This document shows positions 36,301 through 44,597 of a DNA stretch of 64,000 nt, piece after piece. The DNA is from W0P28-013 sp963593685 (lineage in GTDB: Bacteria > Bacteroidota > Bacteroidia > Bacteroidales > Paludibacteraceae). Within the stretch, counting starts at the first letter, position 1. The number at the start of each line of letters is the position of its first letter. The notes under the pieces are model-generated. The model saw only the letters and a list, made by a program, of their open reading frames with translations. It was not told the DNA's origin and searched no databases. The translations under genes were made by a program, and so were the position numbers. The stretch covers positions 15,342 through 79,341 of the forward strand of contig CAVBBP010000002.1 in the NCBI GenBank assembly GCA_963593685.1, written 5' to 3'.

Positions 36301-39300
36301 GTAACCCTGTTCGCTGCCGACACCATGCGTTTAGATGTGTTGGCCGAAAACGGCACCGACACCAAGACTTACCAAATTGTGTTCGATTGGAAAACGCCTG
36401 TTACTTCGGGCAAATTGGCGAATATCAGCATTTTGAGCGACACGCCTTTCGACAGTTTCGACCAAAACCAATTCGACTACCACTACGCCGCCAACACGCA
36501 GCCAGCCACCACTTTCGAGCGCATCGATGCAACCGACACCGTGGCGCAGACCATCACAAACGGCAGCGTTGTTTGGCAAGTGCGCGGCACAAACGCCAGC
36601 CGCTACACGCTGCTGTTCGACCGCACGCCGTCGGATAACGCCGATTTGGCCAACATTCTGATAAACGGCGAAACGCTGCAAAACTTCAACAGCAGCATTT
36701 ACGAATACGCTATCGACCGCACCGAACCTGTGGTTATCGAGGCCATTCACGGCGACGCTGGACAACAGATAAAAGCACACTTCACGCTCAACGGCGCAAC
36801 GCCCAACAATGCGGCGCAACGCAGTGCGAGCAGCGCAAACGGCAACTATTTTGCCGAGGCGACTTTCGAAGTTACCGCCGAAGACAATGTTACCACCAAA
36901 ACTACGGTCGTTCGTCTGCGCCACCTGCCTTCGAGCGATGCCACTTTGGCGGCCATCATGCTCAATGGCAGTCTGCTCAACACCGATGCCACTGAATACA
37001 CAGCGGACAAAGCGTTTGCCGCCGATGTTACCGACTACAACATCACGCTGCGGTGCGCCAATCCGAAGATAGACGAGCCAGCGATGCCCAACATCACCTT
37101 CCGCGCCAACGATGCCAACCAGACCATCGCCATGGAGCAGAACGGCCTGAACGAAGCGACAACCATAACGGTTACCGCCGAAGATGGCACCGAAAAAGTC
37201 TATACGCTCAATTTCGTTGCCGAAAAATCGGCCAACGCCGACCTGACGAGCATTGCGGTGGATTATGTTGCCATTGCCGACTTTGACGCTAACACACTGA
37301 ATTACAATGTTTTGTTGTCGAAAAACGAGATCCCAGTCATCGACTACACGAGCGAAGACCGCTTCCAGCAGAAAATCGATTTGACGGTTAATCTGAAGGC
37401 GGCAACCATCACAGTTACGGCCGAAAACGGCGACACGAAGACCTACACCGTTACATTCACGAAGCCCGCTGGCTCGAGCAATGCCGATTTGTTGCAAATC
37501 GAAGTGGACGGCGCGCCGATGACCGATTTCAGTGCCGACAAAACGGACTACACCATTGTGCTGCCCGCGGGCACCGAAATTCGTCCCGACATCGTGGCGG
37601 TGCTTGACGAAGATGGGCAGAGCGTCGCCATCAGCAACAACGGCGTGCGCGAAACAACGCTCATCACCGTTACCGCACCCGACGGCGAAACGACCAAGAC
37701 ATACAGCATCTTCTTCGATGTCGAACTGTCGGAAAACGACGCGCTGAAAATGATCTACCTCGATGGCGATTCACTGCTGATGACACAAACCAACTTCGCC
37801 GCCGACAAAGATTTTGCCGCCGATGTGTACGAATACACCATCACACTGCCCGTAGGCACGCGCCAGTGGCCAACCATCGCGCCATCGGAAAGCGACAGTC
37901 GCGGCAAAGGCGATAAGTGGCAAACCGTAACCATCGACACGCAAGTGCGCGACGACTACAACGCCACAGCGACACTGACTGTAACTGCCGAAAAAGGCAA
38001 CAGCCGCACCTACACGCTGCACTTCGTTGTCGAAAAATCGGCAATCGACACGCTGGCGGCAATCGTGCTGAATATCAACGGCATAGAAGAGCCTTTGGCA
38101 CTGTCGGGAACGCACTACACAGCCGACCACGACTTTGCTGGCTTCACCAACGACTATCGTGTAACATGGGCTATCGGCACACGCGACGAAGTTACCGTTG
38201 ATTTTGAGCAAGGCGATGTTTATCAGACGGTCGAAATTCTGCACCAGATGACGACATTGAACGACAGCGCAATTATTCGTGTAACCGCCGAAAACGGCAC
38301 AATACGCACCTACACCGTGCGCAACACGCTGCTGCTCTCGCCCATCGACACGCTGCGCAATGTATTCTTCGACAATCTGCCCTACGACCGATTCGACCCG
38401 AACACCACGCAATACGACAGCGTAATGCCTTACGGCACAACCGCCATTCCGCAAATCACTTGGGAAGCGGGCGATGCGTACCAAATCGTAACGAAAGATT
38501 CGATTTTCGACGGACTGAACGGCCACTACACACTGACCGTAACCGCCGAAAACGGCAACAGCCGCACCTACACATTCCGCTTCAGCGTTGCAAAATCGAA
38601 CATCGCCACACTGAACAACATCGTGCTGAACGGCACTGCCATCGATAATTTCGACAAAGAAACGACCGAATACAATGTTACGCTGCCCTATGGCACAACT
38701 GTTAGCGGCCTCGAAATCACCTACGAAAAGGGCGATGCTGGGCAGACTGTCGAGGTTGTGCGCGGCGAAAACACGGCCACCATCACCGTAACCGCCGAGG
38801 ACGGCAGCACCACGACCGTTTATCACATCACATTCGCCACAAAACTGTCGGACAACGCTTTCCTGCAAATGATTTTCATTGGCGGCGATTCGCTCAACAC
38901 ACAATCAGCCAACTTCGAAGTAGAAGAGAACTTTGCGAGCGACGACTACGAATACTACATCACGCTGCCCTACGGCACCGAGCAACTGCCCGAAATCACT
39001 TGGGAGACGCAACTGCCCGAAACTGCCTACAAGTCGGTAACGCTGACAACGCACGAACTCACTACCGACAGCCTCGGCACACACGGTAGCGCAAACATCA
39101 GCGTGGTGTCGCAAGACGAGATGCAAACCAACGAGTACATACTGAATTTCACCGTGGCACTGTCGAACAACAACAAACTGAAAGACCTCTATTTCGTCGA
39201 TGTCATCTACCCGAATTTCGAGCCGCTGTTCCACCCCGATTCGACGAGTTACAACCTGTTGTTCGACCTTGGCACAACCGAAAACGACTTCCCGAAACTG

Positions 39301-40125
39301 GCCAATGTGCGCTACACCAAAGGCGACAAAGACCAGACGGTGGCTGTGGCCTATGCCACACAAACGGTGCAACTAACCGACACCACGCTGACGCTCACCA
39401 ACGAAGGCTATTTGGCACACGAAAATGCCATCGACACCCTTGCGGCGGGACAAACGGTAACTGTCGCTGCGGGCGATACGCTCACAACCATTGTCGATAA
39501 CAACGCCGTCATTCTCGTTTCGGTAACGGCACAAAACGGCGCAGCGAATGTCTATGTGCTGATGTTTGCCATCGAAAAATCGAGCAACGCGCTGTTGAAA
39601 GACATCATCATCGACCACAAATCGCTGAAAGATTTCGACCCGAATGTGTTTGAATACAGTTACACCATCGCCAAAGGTGCCACCACCATTCCGACCATCG
39701 AAGGCATAGCGAGCGACTCGCTGCTGCAAACGGTAGAATACGGCGAAGACCGCGCCGACCGCTTCACGCAGTACATCTATTGCACCGCCGAAGATGGCAC
39801 AACGCAGACCTACACCATCAAAATCATCGAGTCGGACATCAACCCGGGCGACGCACCAACAGCCGACGATGTTTGCTGGACAATGCTCGGCGGCGACCTG
39901 TTCAAGGCCAGCACACGGCGCAACAATGTGTCGGTGGCCATATACGACACCGCTGGCCGACTGATTACCCAGCACGAAGTGCCGCTCATCGACCCGAACG
40001 ACGATATCTGCGATGCAGGCGCGGCTGGCACCATCATTCGCATACAACGCACAGGCAAAACGCTAATCTATGTCTTCTATTTCAACAACGAAAAGCGTGT
40101 TTCGCAGGGCAAATTCGCCTATTGA
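30304..40125 (+). CDS. Giant surface protein: two PCMD-like domains and about 30 cadherin-like repeats
   Basis: The protein has 3273 residues. A signal peptide (MRRYKITIYLLTLAIAAIA) leads to a PCMD-like domain at about 20-262 (opening DSGFEDW, closing GNDLYIDDVELIYSS). About 15 tandem repeats of 75-100 residues follow (263-1565), then a second PCMD-like domain (about 1566-1777, opening NADFAQWEA), then about 15 more repeats (1778-3179) and a C-terminal domain (3180-3273) with VSVAIYDTAGRLI. Repeats have the cadherin-like beta-sandwich pattern: LxxIxIDG, FxPxTxEYxVxLPYGTT, GDxxQT, then TITVTAEDGxxxTYTIxF. It is probably a long fibrous adhesin or glycan-binding protein attached by T9SS. The target is unknown. 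Confidence 0.9.
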   Translation: MRRYKITIYLLTLAIAAIAQQLPDSGFEDWSSSFNGDAQLKNWHGSNVTQVGFKFTFMYKKDGRNGGSCAYVTDKEVGAAGITEPAPGYMALGQPWSYLESITKVSEATAGCDGGISFKYRPDTMSVWIKRTGSNTDKEYFHLMFYSWKGTSVGNSYTGKNGGCTSTTHTDEESDIRQALDGNKCSTSQFAEQVAEGWVKEYKTYSEWTQIKIPIYYTGKADVPDKCNVIFSAGNYPNFRANSGIYPGNDLYIDDVELIYSSNIDELFVNNRRWSGFDPKKNNGEEQTYALGLGATEIPDLFAKRGVGTLTNCRGTSVPFSGRILSGSEISIDRSKATVGGEPVVITVKSEDGKRTSTYKIKFVAEQSSNNRPAGISYTVGGTTTSVPNYNGYITEYSVELPYGTTEAPVVSVTKGDDGQTISITQATTPTGTATISVKAANGAANTYRIVFSIGKLTDNTLQDIQVGGKSIAGFSPTKNNYTVELPLGTTVLPTITYTSAYAAGAQTITVSNGVKIADGSCTGTYNIAVKAPGNTTTRTYKLSFKITASTYCYLKSLKLDGVAIEGWDAEKTTYYQSLPLGTTSLPKITYEQGDDYQTIATDASGISGIEGTYKIVVTAASGAKCTYKIVFTAAKSSVSTLKAIYLDGVLLPNFDEYTFSYTHELPIGTTALPAITCTKGDSYQSEPTIITNGVNGTTRIIAKAQDGSSSTYAINFSVKQADNTQLGNITVDGYTLNFDPAQLEYSITLRSGTTTLPNIAYTAGDEWQTISMRKDGVDGDTKITVRAQSGATAIYIIHFSVEKSSNAALSGIKIDGTALSGFAPETLEYAVELPSGTTELPTIAPIKAENVQTVAIATGDVNGTTTITVTAEDGTVRTYTLLFSVKKSSNRLLNQIYIGGVALPNFDPKTNKYAYLLDITVVKVCPNISVDKNEGQSVSIVKPALLGTAKITVTPEVGDPNIYTILFTDRTLNGNSLLGNILIDGATIAGFAPETLEYTVELPYTAVLPTVGYEKGNEAQTVLVSNNGWGGTTIAVKAEDETVTTYKIAFTRATSNDATLKNIALDGTPLAGFESATLAYTHTLTAGATKAPQLTFEGNVEGQTYAVTEPVLTGTAQITVTAPDRTTRLTYTIAYQAATMSEATINGIRVNGDEIADFQPETSDYTAQTNTETPDIQLDIDSTQYIAIANAGLNGTQIVVTAQNGDNKEYKVNFNAEKSDNTQLQDLQIYDGNEYKSIDGFAPETLEYTHLLAWGESTARPINPVAADDGQTITIYYNSVNDTTIVRVVAENGINSTDYRIYFDVEKSDITTLENLTVDNANELQPDFDAEVLDYVAKLPYGTTVAPAIHWELGKKDGQTLGQRIKLHDAGLRNTAHLTVIAENGDERTYNIAFEVAESDEENGLQYYIVDGVGMISALNDTITLPYGTTTLPKITCLKKYDEQTVLIDNGGIYGTTTITVKANREGVADVVYTLTPQLAKPQATLTSISVNGAPIADFDPYKYQYVVSVDNDNTSNAEIAYTYDNTTATIDEEESNTKRTKITVLGKDDDSSATYTIYYFYTNDVIPNADFAQWEAAQSTTSAQKPTGWTVLADVAAATEIKSSSTIFGLPIGSLISKGTFTPGSEVTQDGNNAKLATAYSKVIDGSMPGVITLGDMTATLNDGSSATSIFGGIPFRNTPDRVSMSYNPVSQSNVSNISFAYTLDNGKYAKEFTDRNFNNSWKTMELSLIGNTIENPAMMNITINSCESDNASALKSKAASTMLVDWVKFAYNSKIAKIFINGQEAKGFKGKYDGNWIQAVKVDAELQGNPVLTFEGEVSDQEYTYSYGDETDNCSGQYKTRVVAITSKAEDGTTSQYIVNLNRPLSSNAALVGIIINGDTLADFAANMLEYTVQVPNGSRFTPDIVAIRGNMHQTLRFGTNGTTDTITVVAENEKDTQQYLLRRVEKKSADATLANIAIDGHEIAFDSATENYSVTLAANEQLPNVSFTKQSDGQQVTLFAADTMRLDVLAENGTDTKTYQIVFDWKTPVTSGKLANISILSDTPFDSFDQNQFDYHYAANTQPATTFERIDATDTVAQTITNGSVVWQVRGTNASRYTLLFDRTPSDNADLANILINGETLQNFNSSIYEYAIDRTEPVVIEAIHGDAGQQIKAHFTLNGATPNNAAQRSASSANGNYFAEATFEVTAEDNVTTKTTVVRLRHLPSSDATLAAIMLNGSLLNTDATEYTADKAFAADVTDYNITLRCANPKIDEPAMPNITFRANDANQTIAMEQNGLNEATTITVTAEDGTEKVYTLNFVAEKSANADLTSIAVDYVAIADFDANTLNYNVLLSKNEIPVIDYTSEDRFQQKIDLTVNLKAATITVTAENGDTKTYTVTFTKPAGSSNADLLQIEVDGAPMTDFSADKTDYTIVLPAGTEIRPDIVAVLDEDGQSVAISNNGVRETTLITVTAPDGETTKTYSIFFDVELSENDALKMIYLDGDSLLMTQTNFAADKDFAADVYEYTITLPVGTRQWPTIAPSESDSRGKGDKWQTVTIDTQVRDDYNATATLTVTAEKGNSRTYTLHFVVEKSAIDTLAAIVLNINGIEEPLALSGTHYTADHDFAGFTNDYRVTWAIGTRDEVTVDFEQGDVYQTVEILHQMTTLNDSAIIRVTAENGTIRTYTVRNTLLLSPIDTLRNVFFDNLPYDRFDPNTTQYDSVMPYGTTAIPQITWEAGDAYQIVTKDSIFDGLNGHYTLTVTAENGNSRTYTFRFSVAKSNIATLNNIVLNGTAIDNFDKETTEYNVTLPYGTTVSGLEITYEKGDAGQTVEVVRGENTATITVTAEDGSTTTVYHITFATKLSDNAFLQMIFIGGDSLNTQSANFEVEENFASDDYEYYITLPYGTEQLPEITWETQLPETAYKSVTLTTHELTTDSLGTHGSANISVVSQDEMQTNEYILNFTVALSNNNKLKDLYFVDVIYPNFEPLFHPDSTSYNLLFDLGTTENDFPKLANVRYTKGDKDQTVAVAYATQTVQLTDTTLTLTNEGYLAHENAIDTLAAGQTVTVAAGDTLTTIVDNNAVILVSVTAQNGAANVYVLMFAIEKSSNALLKDIIIDHKSLKDFDPNVFEYSYTIAKGATTIPTIEGIASDSLLQTVEYGEDRADRFTQYIYCTAEDGTTQTYTIKIIESDINPGDAPTADDVCWTMLGGDLFKASTRRNNVSVAIYDTAGRLITQHEVPLIDPNDDICDAGAAGTIIRIQRTGKTLIYVFYFNNEKRVSQGKFAY

Positions 40126-40140
40126 ACCAACCTGCGCTAA

Positions 40141-40171
40141 AAAATCGGGACAATAAGTTCCCGATTTTTTT
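40141..40171 (+). terminator. Terminator after the giant gene
   Basis: AAAATCGGGA and TCCCGATTTT form a perfect 10-bp stem around CAATAAGT, followed by further T residues. Confidence 0.8.
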
Positions 40172-40183
40172 TGTGGCAAAACA

Positions 40184-40215
40184 TTTGCAAAACCGAAAAA
40201 TTGTTACTACTTTAG
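40184..40215 (+). promoter_or_regulatory. Probable promoter of manC
   Basis: TTTG (40184-40187), a 20-base spacer and TACTTTAG (40208-40215), one mismatch to TAnnTTTG, 39 bases before the start codon. Confidence 0.45.
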
Positions 40216-40254
40216 CAAATGAAACCAACAAAACAATAAACGCTAAAATTCAAC

Positions 40255-41340
40255 ATGTTAAACAATATGAACAACAACTATTGCGTCATCATGGCGGGCG
40301 GAATTGGCAGCCGTTTTTGGCCATACAGCCGCACAACCAAGCCAAAACAGTTTCTCGACTTTTTAGGCACAGGGCGTTCGCTGCTGCAAATGACTTTCGA
40401 CCGCTTCCACGGCATTGTCCCGACGGAAAACATCTATATTGTGTCGAACGCCGCCTACCGTGATCTGATTTTGGAGCAACTACCCGACCTCAAACCTGAC
40501 CAAGTGCTGCTCGAGCCGCTGCGCCGCAACACCGCGCCGTGTATCGCCTACGCCATCTACAAAATAAAAGCCAAAACAGACGAGGCCAATATCATTGTCG
40601 TGCCAAGCGACCACCTGATAACCAAAGAGGAGGAATACCGCAATGTGCTGCGCGAATGCTTCACATTCATCACCAACAACGATGCGCTGCTCACGCTCGG
40701 CATGAAACCGACGCGCCCTGAAACGGGCTACGGCTACATACAGATAGCCGAAGGCGGCGGACTGCTGCGCAAAGTGAAGACTTTTACCGAAAAACCAAAC
40801 GCCGACATGGCAAAAGTATTCGTCAAAAGTGGCGAATTTTATTGGAATTCGGGCATGTTTCTCTGGAATCTCGACACCATCGTCAAAGCATTTGAAATGC
40901 ACTTGCCTGACATCGCCGCCACTTTCGAAGCGGGGAATGCGCTCTACCACACCGATGGCGAACAGGCGTTCATCGAAGAGGCGTACGCCACTTGCCAAAA
41001 CATCTCTATCGACTACGGCATCATGGAAAAAGCGCAAAATGTCTATGTCCGCATGGCCGATTTTGGCTGGTCAGACCTCGGCACTTGGGGTTCGCTCTAC
41101 GAACTGGCCGACAAGGACAACGACGGCAACGCCACACTGCACGGCAACTGCCTCGCCTACGACAGCCACAACAATCTGACGGTGCTATCGTCGGGCAAAC
41201 TGGCTGTAATTCAAGACCTTAACGACTATCTGATAGCCGAAGAAGATAATGTGCTGCTCATCTGCAAAAAGGACGAGGAGCAGAAAATTCGCCAATATGT
41301 GAACGATGTCGAAGCGCATTTCGGCAAAGATTTTGTATAA
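40255..41340 (+). CDS. manC: Mannose-1-phosphate guanylyltransferase
   Basis: The enzyme makes GDP-mannose from GTP and mannose-1-phosphate for polysaccharide and fucose synthesis. The 361-aa protein is a stand-alone nucleotidyltransferase without the C-terminal isomerase domain of bifunctional ManC. The signature is MAGGIGSRFWPYSRTTKPKQF near the start, followed by EPLRRNTAP, the metal-binding PSDH and EFYWNSGMFLWN. ATG codons at 40255 and 40267 are both possible starts. The neighbours are not other sugar-nucleotide genes, so it probably serves general surface glycan synthesis. Confidence 0.94.
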   Translation: MLNNMNNNYCVIMAGGIGSRFWPYSRTTKPKQFLDFLGTGRSLLQMTFDRFHGIVPTENIYIVSNAAYRDLILEQLPDLKPDQVLLEPLRRNTAPCIAYAIYKIKAKTDEANIIVVPSDHLITKEEEYRNVLRECFTFITNNDALLTLGMKPTRPETGYGYIQIAEGGGLLRKVKTFTEKPNADMAKVFVKSGEFYWNSGMFLWNLDTIVKAFEMHLPDIAATFEAGNALYHTDGEQAFIEEAYATCQNISIDYGIMEKAQNVYVRMADFGWSDLGTWGSLYELADKDNDGNATLHGNCLAYDSHNNLTVLSSGKLAVIQDLNDYLIAEEDNVLLICKKDEEQKIRQYVNDVEAHFGKDFV

Positions 41341-41633
41341 GATTTATTGCGAGAAGAGTGAGGAATTTTTTGAATAAAGAATAAGGAATAAAGACAAAAG
41401 ACAAAATAGTGAAAAAAGTGTATAAAGTTAAAAGTTAAAAGTTTTTTCATTTGAAAATTTGAAAATTTGAAGATTGCGGCGTTTCGGTTACCGAAAACTA
41501 GAAACCAGAAACCGCGCGAAGCGCAATCTGAAATTTGAAATTTGAAATTGTTTTTCCCGCACAACGGAAAATTTTACTTGCGAAACTACAAGGCAATTTA
41601 TAGAAATCTCCATAACAAAAAATAACTCACGCC

Positions 41634-41939
41634 ATGTTCAAATTTGTATTCGTCCGCACCCCGAAGCCGCGCCAATTCAACCATGTTCCGATTTACTGGA
41701 ATCCCGAAGAGGAGGCGCGCAAAGAACGCGATGCACGCGCGGCACGCAACGCAGGTCAAACCGACCCCGACAAGCCGTTCCAAAGCAGCATCAAACGCGG
41801 CACATTCCGCAAAAAACTGTGGGACGCACCCACCGAAACATCGGACATGCGCACCGAACGCCGCCGCTCAAACATCAGACTGCTCGTCATCGCCGCCATT
41901 CTAATCGTTATCGCTATCTGGATGATAATGACGATTTAA
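41634..41939 (+). CDS. Small tail-anchored protein of unknown function
   Basis: The 101-aa protein has a positively charged soluble part (FKFVFVRTPKPRQFNHVPIY, then EEARKERDARAARNA and KRGTFRKKLW) and a single C-terminal membrane helix (about 81-101, LLVIAAILIVIAIWMIMTI). From memory, Bacteroidales have a similar small protein with a PKPRxFxxxP.YxNPEEEA-type opening next to mutL. That resemblance is tentative, but the position here (243 bases before mutL, same strand) agrees. The function is unknown. Confidence 0.72.
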   Translation: MFKFVFVRTPKPRQFNHVPIYWNPEEEARKERDARAARNAGQTDPDKPFQSSIKRGTFRKKLWDAPTETSDMRTERRRSNIRLLVIAAILIVIAIWMIMTI

Positions 41940-42127
41940 TTGATAATGAAAGTCGCAAAATGTGAGTAGTGAGTAGCAAGTAGCAAGATAAATTAGGAGT
42001 TAGGAATGAGGAGTGAGGAGTGGTACGGCGAAGCCGCAATTTCAAATTTCAAATTAAATGGATTAACCAAATAACTAACCAAAAACTAGAAACCAGAAAT
42101 TAGAAATAAAACCGCATTGGCTCTGAC

Positions 42128-42176
42128 AAAACCGTTAAACTTTTCAACTAATCAACCAATCAACTAATCAACTAAC
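42128..42176 (-). repeat. CAACTAATCAACCAATCAAC array before mutL
   Basis: About six CAAC-TAATCAAC words run to within 7 bases of the mutL start codon. The same words occur at 1403-1437, 13922-13965, 14797-14866 and 62235-62260. Confidence 0.75.
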
Positions 42177-42182
42177 AAAAAC

Positions 42183-43994
42183 ATGGACATAATCCACCTG
42201 CTGCCCGATGCAGTAGCCAACCAAATTGCCGCTGGCGAAGTGATACAACGCCCCGCGTCCGTCATCAAAGAGTTGATGGAAAACGCCATCGATGCTGGAG
42301 CGACAAAAATTCAGGTCATCGTGAAAAACGCTGGCCGCACGGCTATACAGGTGGTCGATAACGGCAAAGGAATGTCCGAAACTGACGCGCGCATGGCGTT
42401 CGAGCGGCACGCCACATCGAAAATTACCAACGCGCACGACCTCTTTTCACTGCGCACCATGGGCTTCCGCGGCGAGGCGTTGGCGAGCATCGCCGCCGTG
42501 GCCGATGTGGAACTGCGCACACGCCAGCAAGGCAGCGACATCGGCACTTTCATCGAAATTGCCGCCTCGAAAGTGGTAACGCAAGAACCCGCCGCCTGCC
42601 CCGAAGGCACCTCGTTTCTGGTCAAAAATCTCTTTTTCAATGTACCAGCGCGCCGCAAATTTCTGAAATCGGACGACACCGAAATGCGCCAAATCATACA
42701 GGAATTTCAGCGCATCACATTGGTCTATCCCAACATCGGCTTCGAACTGTTCAACGGCGACGAGGTGGTGTACGAACTGTCCATCGGCAACACGCGCCAA
42801 CGCATCACCGCTATTTTTGGCAAAAAAACGCGCGACCTGCAACAACAACTTGTGCCAATCGAAGCGCACACCATGCTCGGCAATATCAGCGGATTTGTGG
42901 GAAAACCAGAATTTGCGCAGAAAAGTGCCAACCAATTTTTCTTCGTCAATGGCCGCTACATGCGCCACCCCTACTTTCACCGCGCCGTGATGCAGGCCTA
43001 CGACCGCATGTTGCAACCCAACGAAAATCCCGCCTATTTCATCTATTTCGAGATGAATCCCGCCGAAATTGATGTGAACATTCACCCGACAAAAACCGAA
43101 ATCAAGTTCGAAAACGAACGCGATCTCTGGAGCATTCTCACCACTTGCGTGAAAGAGGCGTTGGGCAAATTCAATGTTGCACCTGCCATCGATTTCGACA
43201 CCGAGGGGCAAATCGACCTGCCTATCGACAGCCACGCCAGTGCGCCACAACCGACCGTTACGCTCAATCCCGACTACAACCCATTTCGTAGCACAAGCAG
43301 TTTCGGCGCAAAACACCCTGTGAGCGACTCGTGGCAACAACTCTACGAGCGTCGCCACGAACCGCAGACGCAGCAGCAGCCAACCGAAGAGGCAACCAAA
43401 ACGCTCTTCGAATACGCCGAAAGCGATGAACAAGCCGACACGCTGCTCTACAAAAATCGTTTTGTGCTGACCACCGTCAAATCGGGGCTGATGGTCATCG
43501 ACCGACGCCGAGCCACCGAGCGCATTCTCTACGAACGCATTTTGCACCAACTCGAGATGCAGCAAAGTGCCTCGCAACGCACACTTTTCCCCGAAGTGCT
43601 GGAACTCACGCCCGACGACAATCTGCTGTTCAAAACACTGCTGCCCGACCTCACGGCACTTGGTTTCGACATCGAGCCGTTTGGCAAACAGGCCTACTCC
43701 ATCAACGGCGCGCCTGCGCTGCTGACCGATGCGCCCAACACCATCGGCGTGCTGCACAATATGCTGCGCTGCGCCAAAGAACGCGACGGTCGTCTGCAAA
43801 CCGAACTCTACGAATCGCTCGCCTACGAGGTGGCAAAATCGTCGGCACAGGCGCGCACCAACGCCACCACAACGCCCGAAGAGATGTCGCAACTAATCGG
43901 CCAACTCTTCGCCTGCCAAAACCCCAACACCACTCCCGACGGCAAAACTATCGTGCGCATCATCAGCGACAGCGACCTCGAAAAACTCTTTTAA
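42183..43994 (+). CDS. mutL: DNA mismatch repair protein MutL, endonuclease motif altered
   Basis: MutL links MutS mismatch recognition to strand incision. The 603-aa protein has a normal GHKL ATPase (ANQIAAGEVIQRPASVIKEL, MENAIDAGA, DNGKGM, GFRGEALASI), a transducer domain and a C-terminal dimerisation domain. Endonuclease-type MutLs carry DQHAxxExxxxE; as far as I recall, Bacteroidota have DQHRAHER. Here the site reads DRRRATERILYE (440-451). The acidic residues D440, E446 and E451 remain, but Gln and His of the motif are Arg. The start ATG is preceded directly by the CAACTAATC repeat. Confidence 0.95.
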   Translation: MDIIHLLPDAVANQIAAGEVIQRPASVIKELMENAIDAGATKIQVIVKNAGRTAIQVVDNGKGMSETDARMAFERHATSKITNAHDLFSLRTMGFRGEALASIAAVADVELRTRQQGSDIGTFIEIAASKVVTQEPAACPEGTSFLVKNLFFNVPARRKFLKSDDTEMRQIIQEFQRITLVYPNIGFELFNGDEVVYELSIGNTRQRITAIFGKKTRDLQQQLVPIEAHTMLGNISGFVGKPEFAQKSANQFFFVNGRYMRHPYFHRAVMQAYDRMLQPNENPAYFIYFEMNPAEIDVNIHPTKTEIKFENERDLWSILTTCVKEALGKFNVAPAIDFDTEGQIDLPIDSHASAPQPTVTLNPDYNPFRSTSSFGAKHPVSDSWQQLYERRHEPQTQQQPTEEATKTLFEYAESDEQADTLLYKNRFVLTTVKSGLMVIDRRRATERILYERILHQLEMQQSASQRTLFPEVLELTPDDNLLFKTLLPDLTALGFDIEPFGKQAYSINGAPALLTDAPNTIGVLHNMLRCAKERDGRLQTELYESLAYEVAKSSAQARTNATTTPEEMSQLIGQLFACQNPNTTPDGKTIVRIISDSDLEKLF

Positions 43995-44029
43995 GCGCGC
44001 CGTTGGGCCAGCCTTCCCACAAACAAGAA

Positions 44030-44053
44030 ACGAGTGGTCGTGCGACCACTCGT
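44030..44053. terminator. Bidirectional terminator between mutL and rplQ
   Basis: ACGAGTGGTCG and CGACCACTCGT form a perfect 11-bp stem with loop TG, with T-rich tracts on both strands. It ends mutL and the whole ribosomal array. Confidence 0.8.
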
Positions 44054-44090
44054 TCTTCTATTTTCGGCACAATGCCGATTGTTTTTGCTC

Positions 44091-44591
44091 TTATTCTTCG
44101 GCTTTGGGCTCTTCGGCGGCTGGTGCTTCAGCCACTGGTGCTTCGGCCACAGGAGCGTCTGCTTTCGGGGCTGCCTTTTTGCTGCGGCGTGTGCGCGTAG
44201 CCTTCTTGGCAGTCGTGTCTTTCAGCATATTCTCGTTGTAGTCCACCAATTCGATGATGCACATTTCGGCCGCATCGCCCTGACGGAAGCCCGTGCGCAA
44301 AATGCGTGTGTAGCCGCCCGGACGGTTAGCCACCTTCTGCGATACCTCGCGGAAAAGTTCGGTAACAGCCTCTTTTTGGCGCAAGCGACTGAACACAATG
44401 CGGCGCGAAGCCGTCGTGTCGTCTTTCGATTTGGTTATCAGCGGTTCCACAAACACTTTCAAGGCTTTTGCCTTGGCCGTTGTCGTCTTGATGCGCTTGT
44501 GCATGATGAGCGAGCAGGCCATATTTGCCAGCATTGCCTTGCGGTGTTCTGCCGTGCGACCCAAGTGATTTACTTTCTTGTTATGTTTCAT
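44091..44591 (-). CDS. rplQ: 50S ribosomal protein L17
   Basis: This is the last gene of the ribosomal array. The 166-aa protein has the L17 core (MKHNKKVNHLGRTAEHRKAM) and then a C-terminal extension of about 45 residues made of lysine-rich and then Ala/Pro/Glu repeats (APVAEAPVAEAPAAEEPK). Such tails are common in Bacteroidota and probably disordered. It starts 6 bases after rpoA and is followed by a strong terminator. Confidence 0.97.
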   Translation of the reverse strand: MKHNKKVNHLGRTAEHRKAMLANMACSLIMHKRIKTTTAKAKALKVFVEPLITKSKDDTTASRRIVFSRLRQKEAVTELFREVSQKVANRPGGYTRILRTGFRQGDAAEMCIIELVDYNENMLKDTTAKKATRTRRSKKAAPKADAPVAEAPVAEAPAAEEPKAEE

Positions 44592-44597
44592 AGCGTG

